Shown in pieces: positions 36,362 through 48,666 of a stretch of 64,000 nt of DNA. The DNA is from Paramecium tetraurelia (Eukaryota > Ciliophora > Oligohymenophorea > Peniculida > Parameciidae), in assembly GCF_000165425.1 (NCBI RefSeq), contig NW_001798967.1, forward strand, positions 87,744 through 151,743, given 5' to 3'. A model generated the notes under the pieces. The model ran no database searches. It was not told the origin of the DNA and saw nothing but the letters and a program-made list of their open reading frames with translations. Position numbers and translations under genes: made by a program. Position 1 is the stretch's first letter; each line of letters opens with the position of its first letter.

Positions 36362-37858
36362 TCAAAGAATATAACTATGTTTTGTTTTACTTTTTGCTTC
36401 TTCTTAGATATTCTTTTTGGATTGCAATTATCTAAACAATCTACTTTACAAATTAATTGACATGTTTAATTTAATGTTATGATTGTTATTAAAATATGAA
36501 GTACTTTGATTATTGCTATTCTGATTACTGAATCCAGAATAGTTCTCATCACCTCTTGTTTACATTTGCTAACTAAATGATAGAATATCAATTTTACCTT
36601 AATCTAGGTCTATTATTATTATGAGAACTATCTTCAATTCTATCGACTGAATTACTAATGGTATATCTGAATTCTTTCAGTTCCTCTTTTATTTAGTTAA
36701 CTTAAAATGCCACAATCAGTAAGGTTATATTATCACTACTCTTTTTATAGATAGCTTCCTTTAATACGGAATCGACAGATTAACTTAAAAGAGAATGCAA
36801 ATTTAATTTATCATTATTTCTTAAATCTTACCATATAATATCAATTACTTCCTCTGAACTCAATTTATCAAAAATGCCATCACCTAAATGATAATTTGAT
36901 ATATCTTACATCCCAAAGCAACAAAGTCATGCTCCGAGTTTAATTTAAGGATTTTTATTTCAGGTTCTGATATAACAACTCTTGAATTACCTCCGAACTA
37001 CTCCAATTTAGCTTCAATATCCCCAAAAGTACGAGACACTGATAACCTCCCTGGCATAACTCTTATTGGTCCAATTATTTATTCTCCATCTTCATTCACT
37101 CCATGGGTTTGATATATCTTTCCCCCTCCTTTTTATATCCTCTCTATTTCAGTCTCTGGTTTGTGATCAATAGATAAATTCGTTACTTTTTTCCCCTTCT
37201 ATGAACTCATTACAGCTCTACTGTCTCCCACATTTGCCACATAACAGACTTCTCCAACTACCAAACAAACTATTGCACAAGATCCACTTCTCTCAGGTAT
37301 ACCTTTTTAAAAGGAATTCAAAGCATAAGCCAAAAAGTGAGTCTCAGCTGCTTCAAATCCTTTTTTAATGGCAGCAACTGGATTCCAAGGAAATTCAGAT
37401 TCTTTTATAACAAATTGATGTAAGTTGTCTCTCAAAAAATCAGCACAAGTAGACCCTCCGTGACCATCATAGACTCCAAAAAATGAACATTTTGGCCAAT
37501 TTTCACTTGCTCGATCTGATGGTTTCACTATATTCAAAATTATTGAAACTCTATCTTCATTGTAATCTCTAATTAATCCTTAATTTGTATTTGCAGCATA
37601 AGCCTTAATTATGCCATTTCTACCAGATGAACATTTCGATGGTTCATAGTTTGGTAAAATAGTACATTTTCTAACTGATTGATCCACCAAACTTGAGAAA
37701 TTTTATTCAATGGTTTTTCTTCTTGCTTGTTTTTCCATCGGAGATACATCTTATTTTTCTTAAATTTTAGCCTGGAATTCAAAAGGCCTCTTGGGATTTG
37801 TATCTTTCCTTAAATATTTATTCAAAAATGATGGAGTATCTCTGTTCTTTTAATTCAT
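36362..37858 (-). CDS. PP2C-type protein phosphatase
   Basis: A 481-residue metal-dependent Ser/Thr phosphatase (PPM family). Motifs in order: NQGLIRDYNEDRV (Arg/Glu-Asp of motif 1), FFGVYDGHGGSTCADFL (metal-binding Asp-Gly), VGDSRAVM, SRTFGDIEAKL, LGCDGIFDKLSSEEV (conserved DG, created across an intron) and KSSDNITLLIVAF (final metal-binding Asp). All metal-coordinating positions look intact, so it should be active. N-terminal 100 residues and C-terminal 120 residues are low-complexity extensions. Introns 36884-36909 (26 nt, splitting the Cys codon of LGCDG) and 36573-36597 (25 nt). Spliced length is exactly 482 codons including the stop. Confidence 0.92.
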
Positions 37859-38525
37859 TAGTTGTGAAAAAATTTGAATTTATATTTTACAATTATATCA
37901 TCAACGGATATTAAGCAATCAATTTTACAAAATTAAGCAGCATAGATACTTAAATATTACTTCATTGCTTCATTTCAATACTCCTTTCTTTAATATCATG
38001 AACCAAGTTAATAAAATTAAATTAGGAAATAAATATAAAAATGAGAATGTAAAGTGGAAGAAATGGATTAAATGACAAAAAATAATCGTAATAAAAAGAC
38101 TTAAACTTAGAAGACAAAGAAGATCAATTAAAATAACAAAAGAAAAGCTCAAAAGTTATTCAAAATGCTTTATAGAATGAAAAATAAGACAAATGAATTT
38201 TTATTTATTACACAACTTTGAAGCTTAATATCAATTTTTAAAGAAAGCCATTATGAATTGTTTCTTATAAAGCTTTTAATATTTTTATTTTAATAATATC
38301 TGTTTATCGTAATTTAAGATGCTAAAATTACTCCAATTTTATGATTTTTCTTAGAAGTTGTTTTATAATTAATAATAATAATTTTCAAAAGAGGAATTTT
38401 CAAATAAAATATGTCATTTATAAAGAGGACCTAAACTAAATAGATGAGGTTATCATAATAAAGATATTAATGAATTAAAATAATTAGAAAAAAATTGAAT
38501 ATTTATTTTTAGAATGTACTTATTT
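37859..38525. other. Intergenic, AT-rich, weak open frames
   Basis: About 670 bp between two leftward genes. A plus-strand frame near 38068-38218 (MTKNNRNKKTQTQ, Lys/Asn-rich) is open and short. I cannot separate it from chance in this code. The remainder is A/T-rich and should hold the PP2C promoter and the 3' end of the coiled-coil gene. Confidence 0.45.
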
Positions 38526-39601
38526 TCATTTAGATTATTTTGTTGTAGTCGTTGTAGTAATTACTTAGCTACCCTAATAATTTAGATATTTATTAAATAT
38601 ACTTTAGTTCCAGCTCCTCCTTATTTTTTAATATGATCTAATTCAGCTTCAGTTAACATTAATTTTTCCTATTAATCATGAAATTGAGCATTTAATGCTA
38701 AAAATTTATCCTTCCAACTCTTCAATTCCTTTCTAATAGTTTCTACTCTTTATTCAATGATCTCCTCCTATTCATCCTACATTCCATCTAATTCATTATT
38801 GAGTTCTTCAATTTAATTTTCTAAATCCTTAATCTTTTCATCCTTCTCATTGACTTAATCCTTAAAGAAGTTCAATTAGGATAATAGTTATGAATTCTCT
38901 TATCTATATCTTTCAACTTATAAAATTGATTCCTGTAATTAACGTTCTAATTCTGAGATTCTTTATTAATAAAGCTTCAATTATTCAGAGTCATCATTTG
39001 CTATTAAATTAATGATTCACTTATACCAACAGGCACTTGAGAAGCAAGTAAGGCCTTCAGTCTTTGGATTTCTTTATCTTGTTATTCAATTTTCTTTTTT
39101 AACTCAGCAGTATTATCAGTACAAACATGATTTTTCAATTATTCTTAAATATTATTTTAGATATTACATTTCAATTGTTCTAATTCGCTAAGGTTGTCAT
39201 TGTACTTTTATAACAAGTCTTCATAATCTTCCTTTGTTTTATACAATTCCAATTATAGCTATTATATCTATTTTTCCAATTCGTCAGTATCTGCACCTGC
39301 TCGCAATTCAAGGACAGGTTCTAGAAATAACATTTAAATTCACCTGGAGCTTAAACCACTGGTTATGGTTTCTGCTTTTATAGTTCTCTTAATTGTTTCT
39401 CGAGGTCTTCAACCTTTTTTCTCCAAATATCATCATACTATTCCAAATCGACGACATGAATTGGTCTTTACTTTAATTACAATTAATGAAAATTAATACT
39501 CTCACAATTTATGGCTAAGGTTATTGAACTTGGATGAGAGATTAATACATAGGTGTAGTTGAAACAAGAGGAACCGATTAAACTGAATAGTTTCTAAACA
39601 T
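38526..39601 (-). CDS. Coiled-coil protein with Pro/Gln-rich head
   Basis: A 322-residue protein. The head is rich in Ser, Thr, Pro and Gln (MFRNYSVQSVPLVSTTPMYQ, QVQQPQPQIVR). Then comes a continuous charged coiled coil (DIWRKKVEDLEKQLRELQKQ, DELEKQIQQLQLELYKTKED, DEKIKDLENQIEELNNELDG) and a tail ending in a Thr run, VITTTTTKQSK. This head-rod-tail layout resembles ciliate cortical-filament and basal-body proteins, but no named family is certain. Introns 39471-39499, 39321-39343, 39001-39026, 38574-38602 (29, 23, 26, 29 nt). An upstream ATG at 39665 lies in another frame and would need an extra splice; the 39601 ATG is simplest. Spliced length is exactly 323 codons including the stop. Confidence 0.78.
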
Positions 39602-39888
39602 TAACTTTATATTACAAGGGTACTAATGTAGTTGGTGATATTTAAATGAATCCAGAATGTCTCATAAAGGATGTAGTATTTTAGAAATAAATTATATTAA
39701 TAAATTATTAATTTAATTAATAGTGATTATAAGTAAAAATGATATACATTTTTGTAACTAAGATTGTTTCATTATTAATTTTGAGTAAGGGACACAATTA
39801 TCATAAGGTTTCGGAAGAAATTGACAAATTAGACTACTTTGGTATGAATTTAATTTATTAATCAAAAATTATAATTATTAATTTATTA

Positions 39889-40531
39889 ATGGAAGCTGAC
39901 ATATTCAAAGAAATGTTTCCACAAGTTGAGATGAAAAGATTTTTGGAGAAAAATGTTAGGATAGATGGGAGATTATTTAATTAACCAAGATAGAATTTAA
40001 AGAAGGATTTACTAATTATTAATTGTATTTAATGAGATTAAGAATTATCAATTATTATGGATAATTAGAAGGATTTGAATAATATTGATGAAACAAGAAT
40101 AGAAAAGCATTATCTGGACATAAATTCAAGATATTGCGATTCAAATTGTAGATCCTCAAAGATTGAGAAATCAAAATAGTCAAGTTTCATCAATTGAATT
40201 CTTTATCAGAGTAGCAGGGGCTTATGGTTCATTATTATCCCATCTCATTAATTGTGTTTCCTTTTCCTTAGAATAAAGTAAATTTTAAGTAATTAAAGTA
40301 TTAGTTAAACAAATTTAAACTAAAATATCAATAATTAATAAGGAAATAAAATATTCAACCTTTGGTATGTTGGAAGATAAAATTCTTGTGGATCCATCAG
40401 ATTTTGAGGAAAAGAATAGTTCAGTTCTCACTGTAATTTCTTTCTTAAATGATGAGTAAGTTATTTTTAAGAAGTATGATGGTAAACCGCTGAATTATAA
40501 TTAAATATAATAAATAATTTAATCGTTCTGA
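39889..40531 (+). pseudogene. Exosome RNase PH-like subunit, incomplete
   Basis: Two pieces recall the Rrp43/EXOSC8 branch of RNase PH-like exosome core subunits. The first is an N-terminal MKRFLEKNVRIDGRLFNQPR, matching the family's KxxxxxxxRxDGRxxxxxR. The second is a C-terminal piece, FGMLEDKILVDPSDFEEKNS, SVLTVISFLNDEQVIFKKYD and PLNYNQIQQII, matching its IVDPTxEEE and final strands. The roughly 100 residues normally between them, with the first beta-sheet of the fold, are missing or unreadable. The two pieces lie in different frames, joined only by about 190 bp of poor sequence with TGAs. Either the gene is decayed, or it is very divergent with splices I could not find. An upstream in-frame ATG at 39739 could be the true start. 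Confidence 0.45.
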
Positions 40532-40651
40532 TTAAATCAAGATATTTTTACAAATAAAACGTATAAAATTAAATAATGAAATCATGAATTAAAATAGTAA
40601 GTTTGATTAATCCTATATTTATATATATATATTATATTTAAAGAAACTAAG

Positions 40652-41425
40652 ATGGGAAATGAATGTAAAACTTGTACATAGGATGCTCGATAGATAAGCA
40701 TCCCTACTTAATAAAACATTATTACTTAATCTCATTAATATAGTTTTGGAATGAACTGCATAGACAATGATGTCAATTTTGAGTTCTCTAGTGTCGATAT
40801 TTCCACTGTCCCATAATTTGGTTTTGAATAACAAAAACTAAAAGCTGATCTATTTCCTCCTTAAGCCTTAAGAGCTGCATCAGAAGATTCAATTACGTCT
40901 CTGTTAGATCAAGAAGAAACAATTGAATAATAAATCAAGGAAGATATTCGCATTACTAAACAAATCAAGAGATTTCAAAGTCAAGAGGAATATTACAACA
41001 CTCAGTAATCGATTAGAATGAGATACATCGATGGAAGTTATTTGACAGCCTCGTCAGAAGCATAACTCCAATAATAGTAATAATCACAAAGATCTATCCA
41101 GAAATAAAGATAACTAATATGGGATTGTAGAACAGTGAATAAGGAATTAAAATAAAAGAAAAAAGAGTCCTCAAACTAAAAGACAAACCCAAACTCAAAG
41201 ACTATTTTATTACAATCAGATTAATAGGGACTTAGTGAAAAAGAAAAGCCAAAAAGAAAAACCCATACTTCTCATTAACTTAATTAAGCAAGAGAGGATG
41301 ATAATCAAATAAAACCAAATGAAAAACGAAAATTTCATCCCAAAATTAAAAAAGATGAATTTGTTTAATACAAGATAAATTATCAGTCGCAATCACAACG
41401 CAGTGATTTTCTTAAATATGATTGA
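40652..41425 (+). CDS. MGxxxC protein, probable myristoylated
   Basis: A 257-residue intronless protein starting MGNECKTCTQ. Gly2, Asn3 and Cys5/Cys8 give a strong context for N-myristoylation and palmitoylation, so membrane association is inferred. The rest is Gln/Lys/Ser-rich with an acidic helix (SITSLLDQEETIEQQIKEDI) and a basic C-terminal part (EKEKPKRKTHTSH, KRKFHPKIKKDEF). No domain recognised. The ATG at 40652 is preceded by a very AT-rich leader. It lies about 0.4 kb upstream of the N-myristoyltransferase gene on the same strand; adjacency is notable but could be chance. Confidence 0.75.
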
Positions 41426-41839
41426 TCATCTTTTTTACCCTAAATTAATTTAAACATATCTGAGGTTTATAATATTTTTTTTCTTAAATTCTAATTTTAG
41501 TACTGTGCTGAACATTCGACAAGGAATTGCATCAAAACTGTATATAAAACGAGTTTTTGTTTGGAAATCATAATTTTATTTATCCCATCAGTAGAAACCC
41601 AGAATTTTGAAAATAGAAAATTTTAATTTTACTTAAAGGGAAACATTTTTATTTGTTAAATTTTATAATTGGTAATTATTTTAATTACATGAAGAAATGT
41701 CAACCTATAGAGGATAGGTATGGAATTTGAAGAATTTAAAAAGTATCTTGAGGAGAATATGTTTTATTTTTTAAATATTTTGTCATATATATTATTTTTG
41801 AGAGTGATTTGATTAATTATTTTTAATTTTTTATAAATA
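41426..41839. other. Intergenic, AT-rich
   Basis: 414 bp holding the 3' end of the MGxxxC gene and the promoter of the N-myristoyltransferase gene. A/T runs only. Nothing else supported. Confidence 0.55.
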
Positions 41840-43264
41840 ATGCAACAATAGGAAAAATAATAGTAATCCAGCGATGAAGAAATAGAAGTTTAAGATCAAG
41901 GATAATAATAATAATAACAATAATAATAACAATAACAATAATAATAATAACTTACTGTTGTTCAAAAGCAAACTCAATACAATTAGTAATTATTGGATAA
42001 ATTAAATAAACCACATTAATTTTGGGAGACACAACCTATGCCCAATATTAATGAATTGGACTCCTTAAAGCCTGGTCCAATTCAAGAGGGAATTTTAGCA
42101 GATGTTAGAAAAGACCCATTTAATTTGATTTCTAAATTTGAATGGTGTAATGTTGATTTGAGAAATGATGAACAAGCTCAACAAGTACTTATTCATTTAA
42201 TTTAGGTCTATACATTATTGAAGGAAAACTACGTTGAAGATGATGATAATATGTTTAGATTCGATTATTCAATTGATTTTTTGAGATGGGCATTATTGCC
42301 ACCAGGATAACACCCTGATTGGATTGTGGGAGTTAAGGTCAACTAAAAGTTGGTTGGATTTATCACAGGAATTCCTGTCACATTACATATAGAAAATTAG
42401 TAAACAAAAGTAAAGATGACAGAAATCAACTTCTTATGTGTTCACAAAAAAATTAGAGCAAATAGATTGGCTCCAGTTTTGATCAAAGAAATTACAAGAA
42501 GAGTTCATATCAAAAACATGTGGCAAGCAGTCTACACAGCTGGAATAGTTGTTCCCACTCCAATTTCTTAAACAAGATACTATCACAGAAGTTTGAATGC
42601 CAAGAAATTAATTGAAGTTGGATTTTCATCTCTTTCTGCAAGACAAACAATTGCAAGATAATAAAAACTCTACAAATTGCCTGAAGAGCCAAAAACCTAA
42701 GGGTTGAGAGCTATGAAAAAAAAAGATGTAGCTTAGGTTACAAAATTATTAAATGAATATTTGAAGTAATTTAAATCTTTTTATTTTAGATAATTCAAAT
42801 TGTATTTTAAATATACTGAAGATGAAGTCAAGCATTGGTTTTTACCAAGAAAGGATGTAATAAGCACATACGTTGTTGAGAAAGAACAAGGAGTGGTTAC
42901 TGATTTCTTATCTTTTTATAATCTTCCAAGTTAAGTGATTAAAAATCCAAAACACACACATTTAAGAGTAAGCTATCATTTAAATATCATTAAAGGCAGC
43001 CTACTCTTATTATAATGTGGCTACTTAAACTCCAATTGTGTAATTAATGTATGATGCATTGATCCTAGCAAAAAATGAAGGTTATGATGTATTCAATGCT
43101 TTGGATATTATGGAAAATGAAAAGTTTTTGAAAGTATCTGTTTTTGATAATTTTAGGAATTAATGTTCTGTCCAGGTGATGGGTAATTGAATTATTATCT
43201 TTACAATTGGAAATTGGAGAGTAATATGCTTAAACCAGAAGAAATAGGAATTGTTCTTGTATGA
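41840..43264 (+). CDS. NMT: Glycylpeptide N-tetradecanoyltransferase (NMT)
   Basis: A 449-residue myristoyl-CoA:protein N-myristoyltransferase, which transfers myristate to the N-terminal glycine of target proteins. The N-terminus is a Gln run written in TAA/TAG/CAA. The catalytic region starts at [12 protein letters not shown]. Recognisable family segments: [52 protein letters not shown] (conserved acyl-CoA-binding [12 protein letters not shown]), [34 protein letters not shown] and [15 protein letters not shown]. The C-terminal [12 protein letters not shown] replaces the usual GDGxLxYYLYNW. Introns 42766-42789, 42968-42995, 43134-43156 (24, 28, 23 nt). Spliced length is exactly 450 codons including the stop. 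Confidence 0.96.
41905..41951 (+). repeat. TAA/CAA triplet tract (polyGln) in NMT
   Basis: A run of about 16 codons of TAA and CAA at the N-terminus of NMT, translated as glutamine in this code. In the standard code it would be a wall of stop codons, so it is direct evidence for reassignment inside a conserved gene. Confidence 0.85.
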
Positions 43265-43294
43265 GTATTAAATAATATACAAATATAAAATTCA

Positions 43295-44003
43295 ATGTCT
43301 GATACATATAGAACTGATATAGAAAGAATTTAGAGACTGATCTAATAATTACGATCTGACATACAGAAAAGGGAATAAAAGATTAATGCCAACCAACCAG
43401 TTGGAATGATTGATGGAGAAATTAGAGGAGGCATATCTAAGCTAGGTATCTGGATTTAATTATAAATTAAAAGAAAGGGAAATAGAATTGTTGAAATCTC
43501 TTATCGAGAGGCAAAACTAAAATTAAGAAATATTGTAGAAAGAAGGAGAGACAAGAAAAAATAAATTATTAGAATTGTAGAATGTTGCTACGGAATTGAA
43601 ACAAACTTTTGACAAGTCTTTGAGATCCTAATAGGATTAATTATTTAATAATAGGTCTAATGGGGGTAAGCAATATAAGGACACAGAGACATTATAACAA
43701 ATGGATAACAAATAATTGTATTCAAATTAGAAACAATTACAAAAAGAGTAAGATCAGAAACTTGATGTATGCATAGATTAATTGGATACTCTCAAAGCGT
43801 AAGGTAAAAACATTGGGAATACTGTGGACGAATAAAATAGATTGCTTGAATAGATTGACAAGGATATGGACAAAACAAATAAGGAAATGATTAATGTAAA
43901 TGGAAAATTGAAAAAGTTTCTAAATTCATCATCCTACTGTTGCCTATATCTATTTATAGCATTTGAATTAGTTGGATTAGTAATGATTATTCTTTTTGTA
44001 TGA
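43295..44003 (+). CDS. Qc-SNARE-like membrane protein
   Basis: A 226-residue tail-anchored protein. The first half is coiled coil (DIERIQRLIQQLRSDIQKRE). A SNARE motif runs from about residue 135 (LDVCIDQLDTLKAQGKNIGN, TVDEQNRLLEQIDKDMDKTN) with a glutamine in the expected central layer. A C-terminal transmembrane helix follows (CLYLFIAFELVGLVMIILFV) and ends the protein. This is the Qc-SNARE layout (syntaxin 8, syntaxin 6/10 type), which contributes one helix to the membrane-fusion bundle. The start is the first ATG, 31 bp after the NMT stop. One intron, 43446-43473 (28 nt). Spliced length is exactly 227 codons including the stop. Confidence 0.82.
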
Positions 44004-44187
44004 ATATATATTCAAATCATTTCATTGTTAAGATAGATTGATTGATTGATGAAAATCACAAAATTATCGAAATAATTAAAAAAGAACATTTTCAGATTGA
44101 TTGTTTTTATATTGAATTAATAATCGGATAAGTTTCTAGTGAATTAACTTATACTTTTAATATTTTATTAAAAAATCGTTTTTGCAA

Positions 44188-45500
44188 ATGATTAAGTCCA
44201 CCTTATTCTTATGTTTAATCATTTTCTTGTCGGATGCAGTTAATATGTAAATTTGAGTTGTTGATTATAAGCCAAAATGAGTAGAAATTCTTAGAACCAG
44301 AAAAAAAGAAGGTAATTCATATTCAATTACAAGAAAGAGAAACTAAAGTTTAAGACAAATAAAACTTTTATAAACTAATTGCTATAAATCAAGATAAACT
44401 AAGTGATTCCTCCTTTGCTTAAACTTAGCAATCAGGTCCTCAATATATGAGAATGCATAATTACAAAAACATCCAATATACAGCTGATTTAGGAATAGGA
44501 TAACCTGGAAATACATTTAAAGTTGTCTTAGATACAGGGAGTGCCAATTTATGGATAGATTCAACAAGATGCTAAGAGGAAGGCTGCATGAGACATAAGC
44601 AATATAATCACGAGGATAGTCAATCGTTTTTGCCTTTAAATTAAGAATTGAGCGTTGAATTTGGAAGTGGTGATTTGAAAGGAGTTGTGAATGCTGATAC
44701 TGTTTATTTTGGAGATGTTACATTACCAAGATAAAATTTGGCAGAGATTACAAGTGAAAATGGAGCAATCTTTAGAGATCTTGATTTTGATGGTATTCTT
44801 GGTTTAGCCTATCCAAAAATGGCACCAAAGAATTTCAATCCAGTTTTTGATAATCTTATGGATTAGAGAGTCTTAGAGAGAAACTAATTTTCATTCTATT
44901 TTGCCAAAGATGCAAACGATATTGCTCATAGTGAATTTACTTTGGGAGGTTATAACCCAGCTCATGTAGATGGAGACATTCATTATCACGATGTTATTGA
45001 TAAATATTATTGGATGATTAAAGCTGATAATATTTTGGTAGATAACAAGGATATTGGTTTGTGTAATGGATCATGTAGACTTATTGTTGATACTGGTACA
45101 TCAATCATGAGTGGACCCTTTGATGATTTAGGTACTTTGTTGAGAACCTTAAATGTTAAGTCTCATTGTCATGAAATCAATACTTTACCCACGATTACAT
45201 TTAAGATTGACGATGTTGATTATACATTGGATCCTGAAGAATACGTTAAACCTACTAATTTTGATGCTGCCTAATTGACAGAAGTTAATGAAGGGGATGA
45301 CTTATGTAATTTCTAGATTAATCTTTATAGAGGCTCTAATTGAAGTCAATAATTGGGATTGCATAGCAGCATTTATGCCTTTAGATATTCAATAACCTCA
45401 AGGACCGGCTTGGATTTTAGGGGACATATTCCTTAGGAAATATTACAGTATTTATGATAGAGACAATAATTAAGTTGGTTTTGCAAAAGCTAAAAAATGA
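44188..45500 (+). CDS. Cathepsin D/pepsin-type aspartyl protease
   Basis: A 420-residue A1 aspartyl protease. It has a signal peptide (MIKSTLFLCLIIFLSDA), a propeptide to about residue 85, and two catalytic motifs: VLDTGSANLW in the N lobe and IVDTGTSIMSGP in the C lobe. The flap-region YFGDVTLP, FDGILGLAYP and the late AWILGDIFLRKYYSIYDRD complete the family pattern. The first cysteine pair is present (RCQEEGC). It probably acts in food vacuoles or lysosomes. Introns 44247-44271 and 45306-45330 (25 nt each). Spliced length is exactly 421 codons including the stop. Confidence 0.94.
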
Positions 45501-45556
45501 TCTATAATTACATTCAATTAAAATTTGTTTAGAAAATTCTAAGCATTAATATCCAA

Positions 45557-47986
45557 ATGAGTAGTCCAGTCACAAACCCATTGTTTGAGTTTCAATGGTT
45601 GAGGAACAAAAACACCTACAAATATCGAACAGTTTGCCAAGAACTATAGGCTTAGTTAGATCCATCTTAGCTAATAAAATATGCAACAAGTATATTAAAG
45701 CGGGATCCTTCTGATAGATTTGAAGAGGAATTACTATTGATTGTGAAGGCAACTGAGAATTTACAATTTTTCAAGGAAATGAATTCCAAACAAAAAAATA
45801 TTGACAATAGACTCCACACTTAATGTTGTTAGAAGATGACATACAAATCATTTTAATAAGGTGAAACAGTGTTTAAGTAGGGTGAAAAAGGCGAAAATGC
45901 TTTTATAATTTTGAGTGGGAGTGTTAACATATATTCATAATTGGATCAATATGTAGTTAATGATTTATCGTACAAAAGTAGAAAAAAGTATGAAAATTGT
46001 ACATAATAATAAAAAAGAACTCACCCCATTTCTGTTATTAATTAAGCGAAAAGGGAGAAAATGAAAAATCGGTTTACAACTTCAGTTGGGATGATGAAGA
46101 AACTCAAAAGACAAAATTCAAAATAAGTAGAAGATGAGCAGTTTCATTCAATAAAATTACTGTAAACGTAACATATCATTGAAGAAGTCAAGATTGAAGA
46201 GGAGAAGGATAAGAAGATCTTAGAAATTCAATATTAAATGGGATTAGAGATGACAGCTGGAATTCCGCCGGCAAAATTAGACATTGATTATTTTTTTATT
46301 GATGGAGTATTTAAACATAAGTTCGTCATTGAATTAATGGAAGGATAGATGTTTGGAGAATTGGCTCTTATTTGGAATCAACCAAGATCTGCTACTGTAG
46401 TTGCAAAATCTAATTTGGAATTGGCTGTCCTAACTTCATAAGATTATAAGTCATTATTGAAAGATGCAGAACTTAACAAAATTGAATAACGAATTAAGTT
46501 TTTTTAGAACTACTTTTTTAGAGAGTGTCCACGATTTGTAACATTAAGATATTGTTACAACTTTAAAAAGATAGAACTAAGGAAAGGCAATTATTTAATA
46601 AGAAAGGGTGACAAAGTGACTTAAATTTATCTAATTAAAAAAGGAGAATTGGAAGTAGTACATGAGTAAGAGATAGTCAATTAAGTGTCAGAAGAGTAAT
46701 AGTCTGAATTGGCATCGTCCGAATAGCAATTATTACTTGCCATTAAATAGACTTAAATGAAACCACTTAAGAAAATGATTTAGTAAAGAAGAGTCATTAT
46801 ATTGAGTGAGGGTGAGATTATTAGTGATGTTGAAATTATGCTTAAAATACCAGTATCTTAATAAACTATTATAGTGAAAAGCGAAAAAGCCAAAATTTAT
46901 GGATTATAAATGAGCCATTTTAATAGAATACTAAGTGATCAAACTACCTTAAAGAAATATTTTTATGATTAAGCTAACATGAAATATTAACATAACTAAA
47001 ATTTAATTAAATAGGTTGATAAATTTCATTAATCCTAGTATGAAAAAGTTAAATTAAATTAACAGCTTTATTTGCTTAAATTAAAAAATGAAAGTGACAA
47101 ATAATAACCATCTAATTTGAATAATATCATTGAAGAATCAGAAGAATCTTAAATTGGAATATCAAAATAAAAAAATATGTCCGTTCATGATTATGTACAA
47201 GAATATCCTATAAAAATAGACAAACCTCTACTTCATCTAAAGTAAAGTAGTGCATTTCCCTCTCTTAAACTCAACTTATCGAATAGTCCATTAATTGGAT
47301 CAATGACCAGTAGGATTGACTCTAAAACTAAAGACATTGAAGAAGATTATGAACTTTAAGTAGCCAGTTTGAAAGGAGTATTAAATAAGATCAAATTTTA
47401 AGTAAATCATAAATCCTCACAAAAAATCTTAAGATAAAAAAAGGCTAGTGAATAAGATTTTAGAAAGTAGGTCTAAATAATGTAATAAAACAATGACTAA
47501 ATTAAAAAGTATGATCGGAGATATGTAGATTTAGTTCCTGAAAACGAAAAGATTAAAATAAAAAGATAACATGAAGCCACTGAAATGATTCGTCAAGAAA
47601 TGGGTTCATAATCTTAACATCTCAAAAAGTTTATTGAATTCTAATTAATGAAAACAGAAATGAGTTAAAGAATATCTAAATCAATTGAGTAGTCTGAAAG
47701 AATTATTGGTAATAACACTCCAATTTCAAAAGGTCAATTTTTTACTTACTTCTCAAATTCCTGCAAATAGACTGACAATCGAATACTTACTGAATCTATT
47801 TAATCCCCTTCCCCTATTACTTAATCTGAATAAAAAACTCAAAATTTTTCAACATCTATTGTTGTACCTAAGCAACCTTAGTAATAAAAACCAGTCTTCA
47901 TTAAGAGTGAACATAATTTATTTAGAATGAAACCTCAATCTCGTTTACTGCAAGCAAGATACTCGAATCATAGTGTAGGTAATTGA
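45557..47986 (+). CDS. Two-domain cyclic-nucleotide-binding protein
   Basis: An 809-residue intronless protein with two CNB domains and no kinase or channel segment. Domain 1 begins FQQGETVFKQGEKGENAFII and ends with a typical phosphate-binding cassette, FGELALIWNQPRSATVV, with the Glu and Arg that hold cyclic nucleotide phosphate. Between its halves lies an insertion of about 110 charged residues. Domain 2 reads FKKIELRKGNYLIRKGDKVT, then, after a Gln/Ser-rich insert, VIILSEGEIISDVEIMLKIP. It lacks the Glu/Arg cassette and is probably degenerate. The last 300 residues are Ser/Lys/Gln-rich. It resembles CNB proteins of unknown role in ciliates rather than PKA regulatory subunits, as no inhibitor or docking sequence is visible. 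Confidence 0.85.
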
Positions 47987-48666
47987 CAATTGAATATTAA
48001 TATAAAGTATTTACTAACCTTTAATATATATTTATTAAATGAACATTACTTGTATATTAATAAATATAAATCTTTTAGGATGATCTTCAAATTCCCTAAT
48101 CAAGATTCTAATTTAAATGATGTATACTTTTCTTCTGAATTCTCTTTACCTTTAAGTTCATTTTAAAATATATACTTTAAATTTTAATTTATATCACAGT
48201 TTTCATTCTTCTTATGGAAAACTCAAATGCTTCTCATTCAAATTAAGAGAGTATAAAACGATAAAGGCTATTCAAAAATCTAATTATAGAATAGGAATTA
48301 TTCAATATAAGATGAATGAAATTTATTTTAATCATAAGGATAGGATAATCGATTAATTTAATCTAAAATTATGAATTTGACTAGGTTTAATGTTATATTG
48401 GATGCTAATTTGCTTAGGAAATACTAATTAAATGTAAAATTCAATATTAGTACAAATAATTCAATTGTCTAATAGATTGACATTAATATAATTATTGTAA
48501 AAATCAATCATTTGCCAATTATAGTGTAATATTAATGACCTCACAATGGTGTAAAAAACACTCTTTTAGAAAATTAGATTATTTTATATTGTAAATTTAT
48601 CGAGATAATAGATTAATTTAATTAATCATAATTAATTGAGTTAATAATAAAATTAATAAATATTCA
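47987..48666. other. AT-rich gap with a possible small gene
   Basis: 680 bp between two rightward genes. On the plus strand an ATG at 48080 (MIFKFPNQDSNLNDVYFSSE) and another at 48120 open overlapping frames. One frame continues with coding-like sequence (YRIGIIQYKMNEIYFNHKDR) to a TGA at about 48369-48371. No canonical tiny intron joins the best pieces, so this is left as a possible small or decayed gene. Confidence 0.35.
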
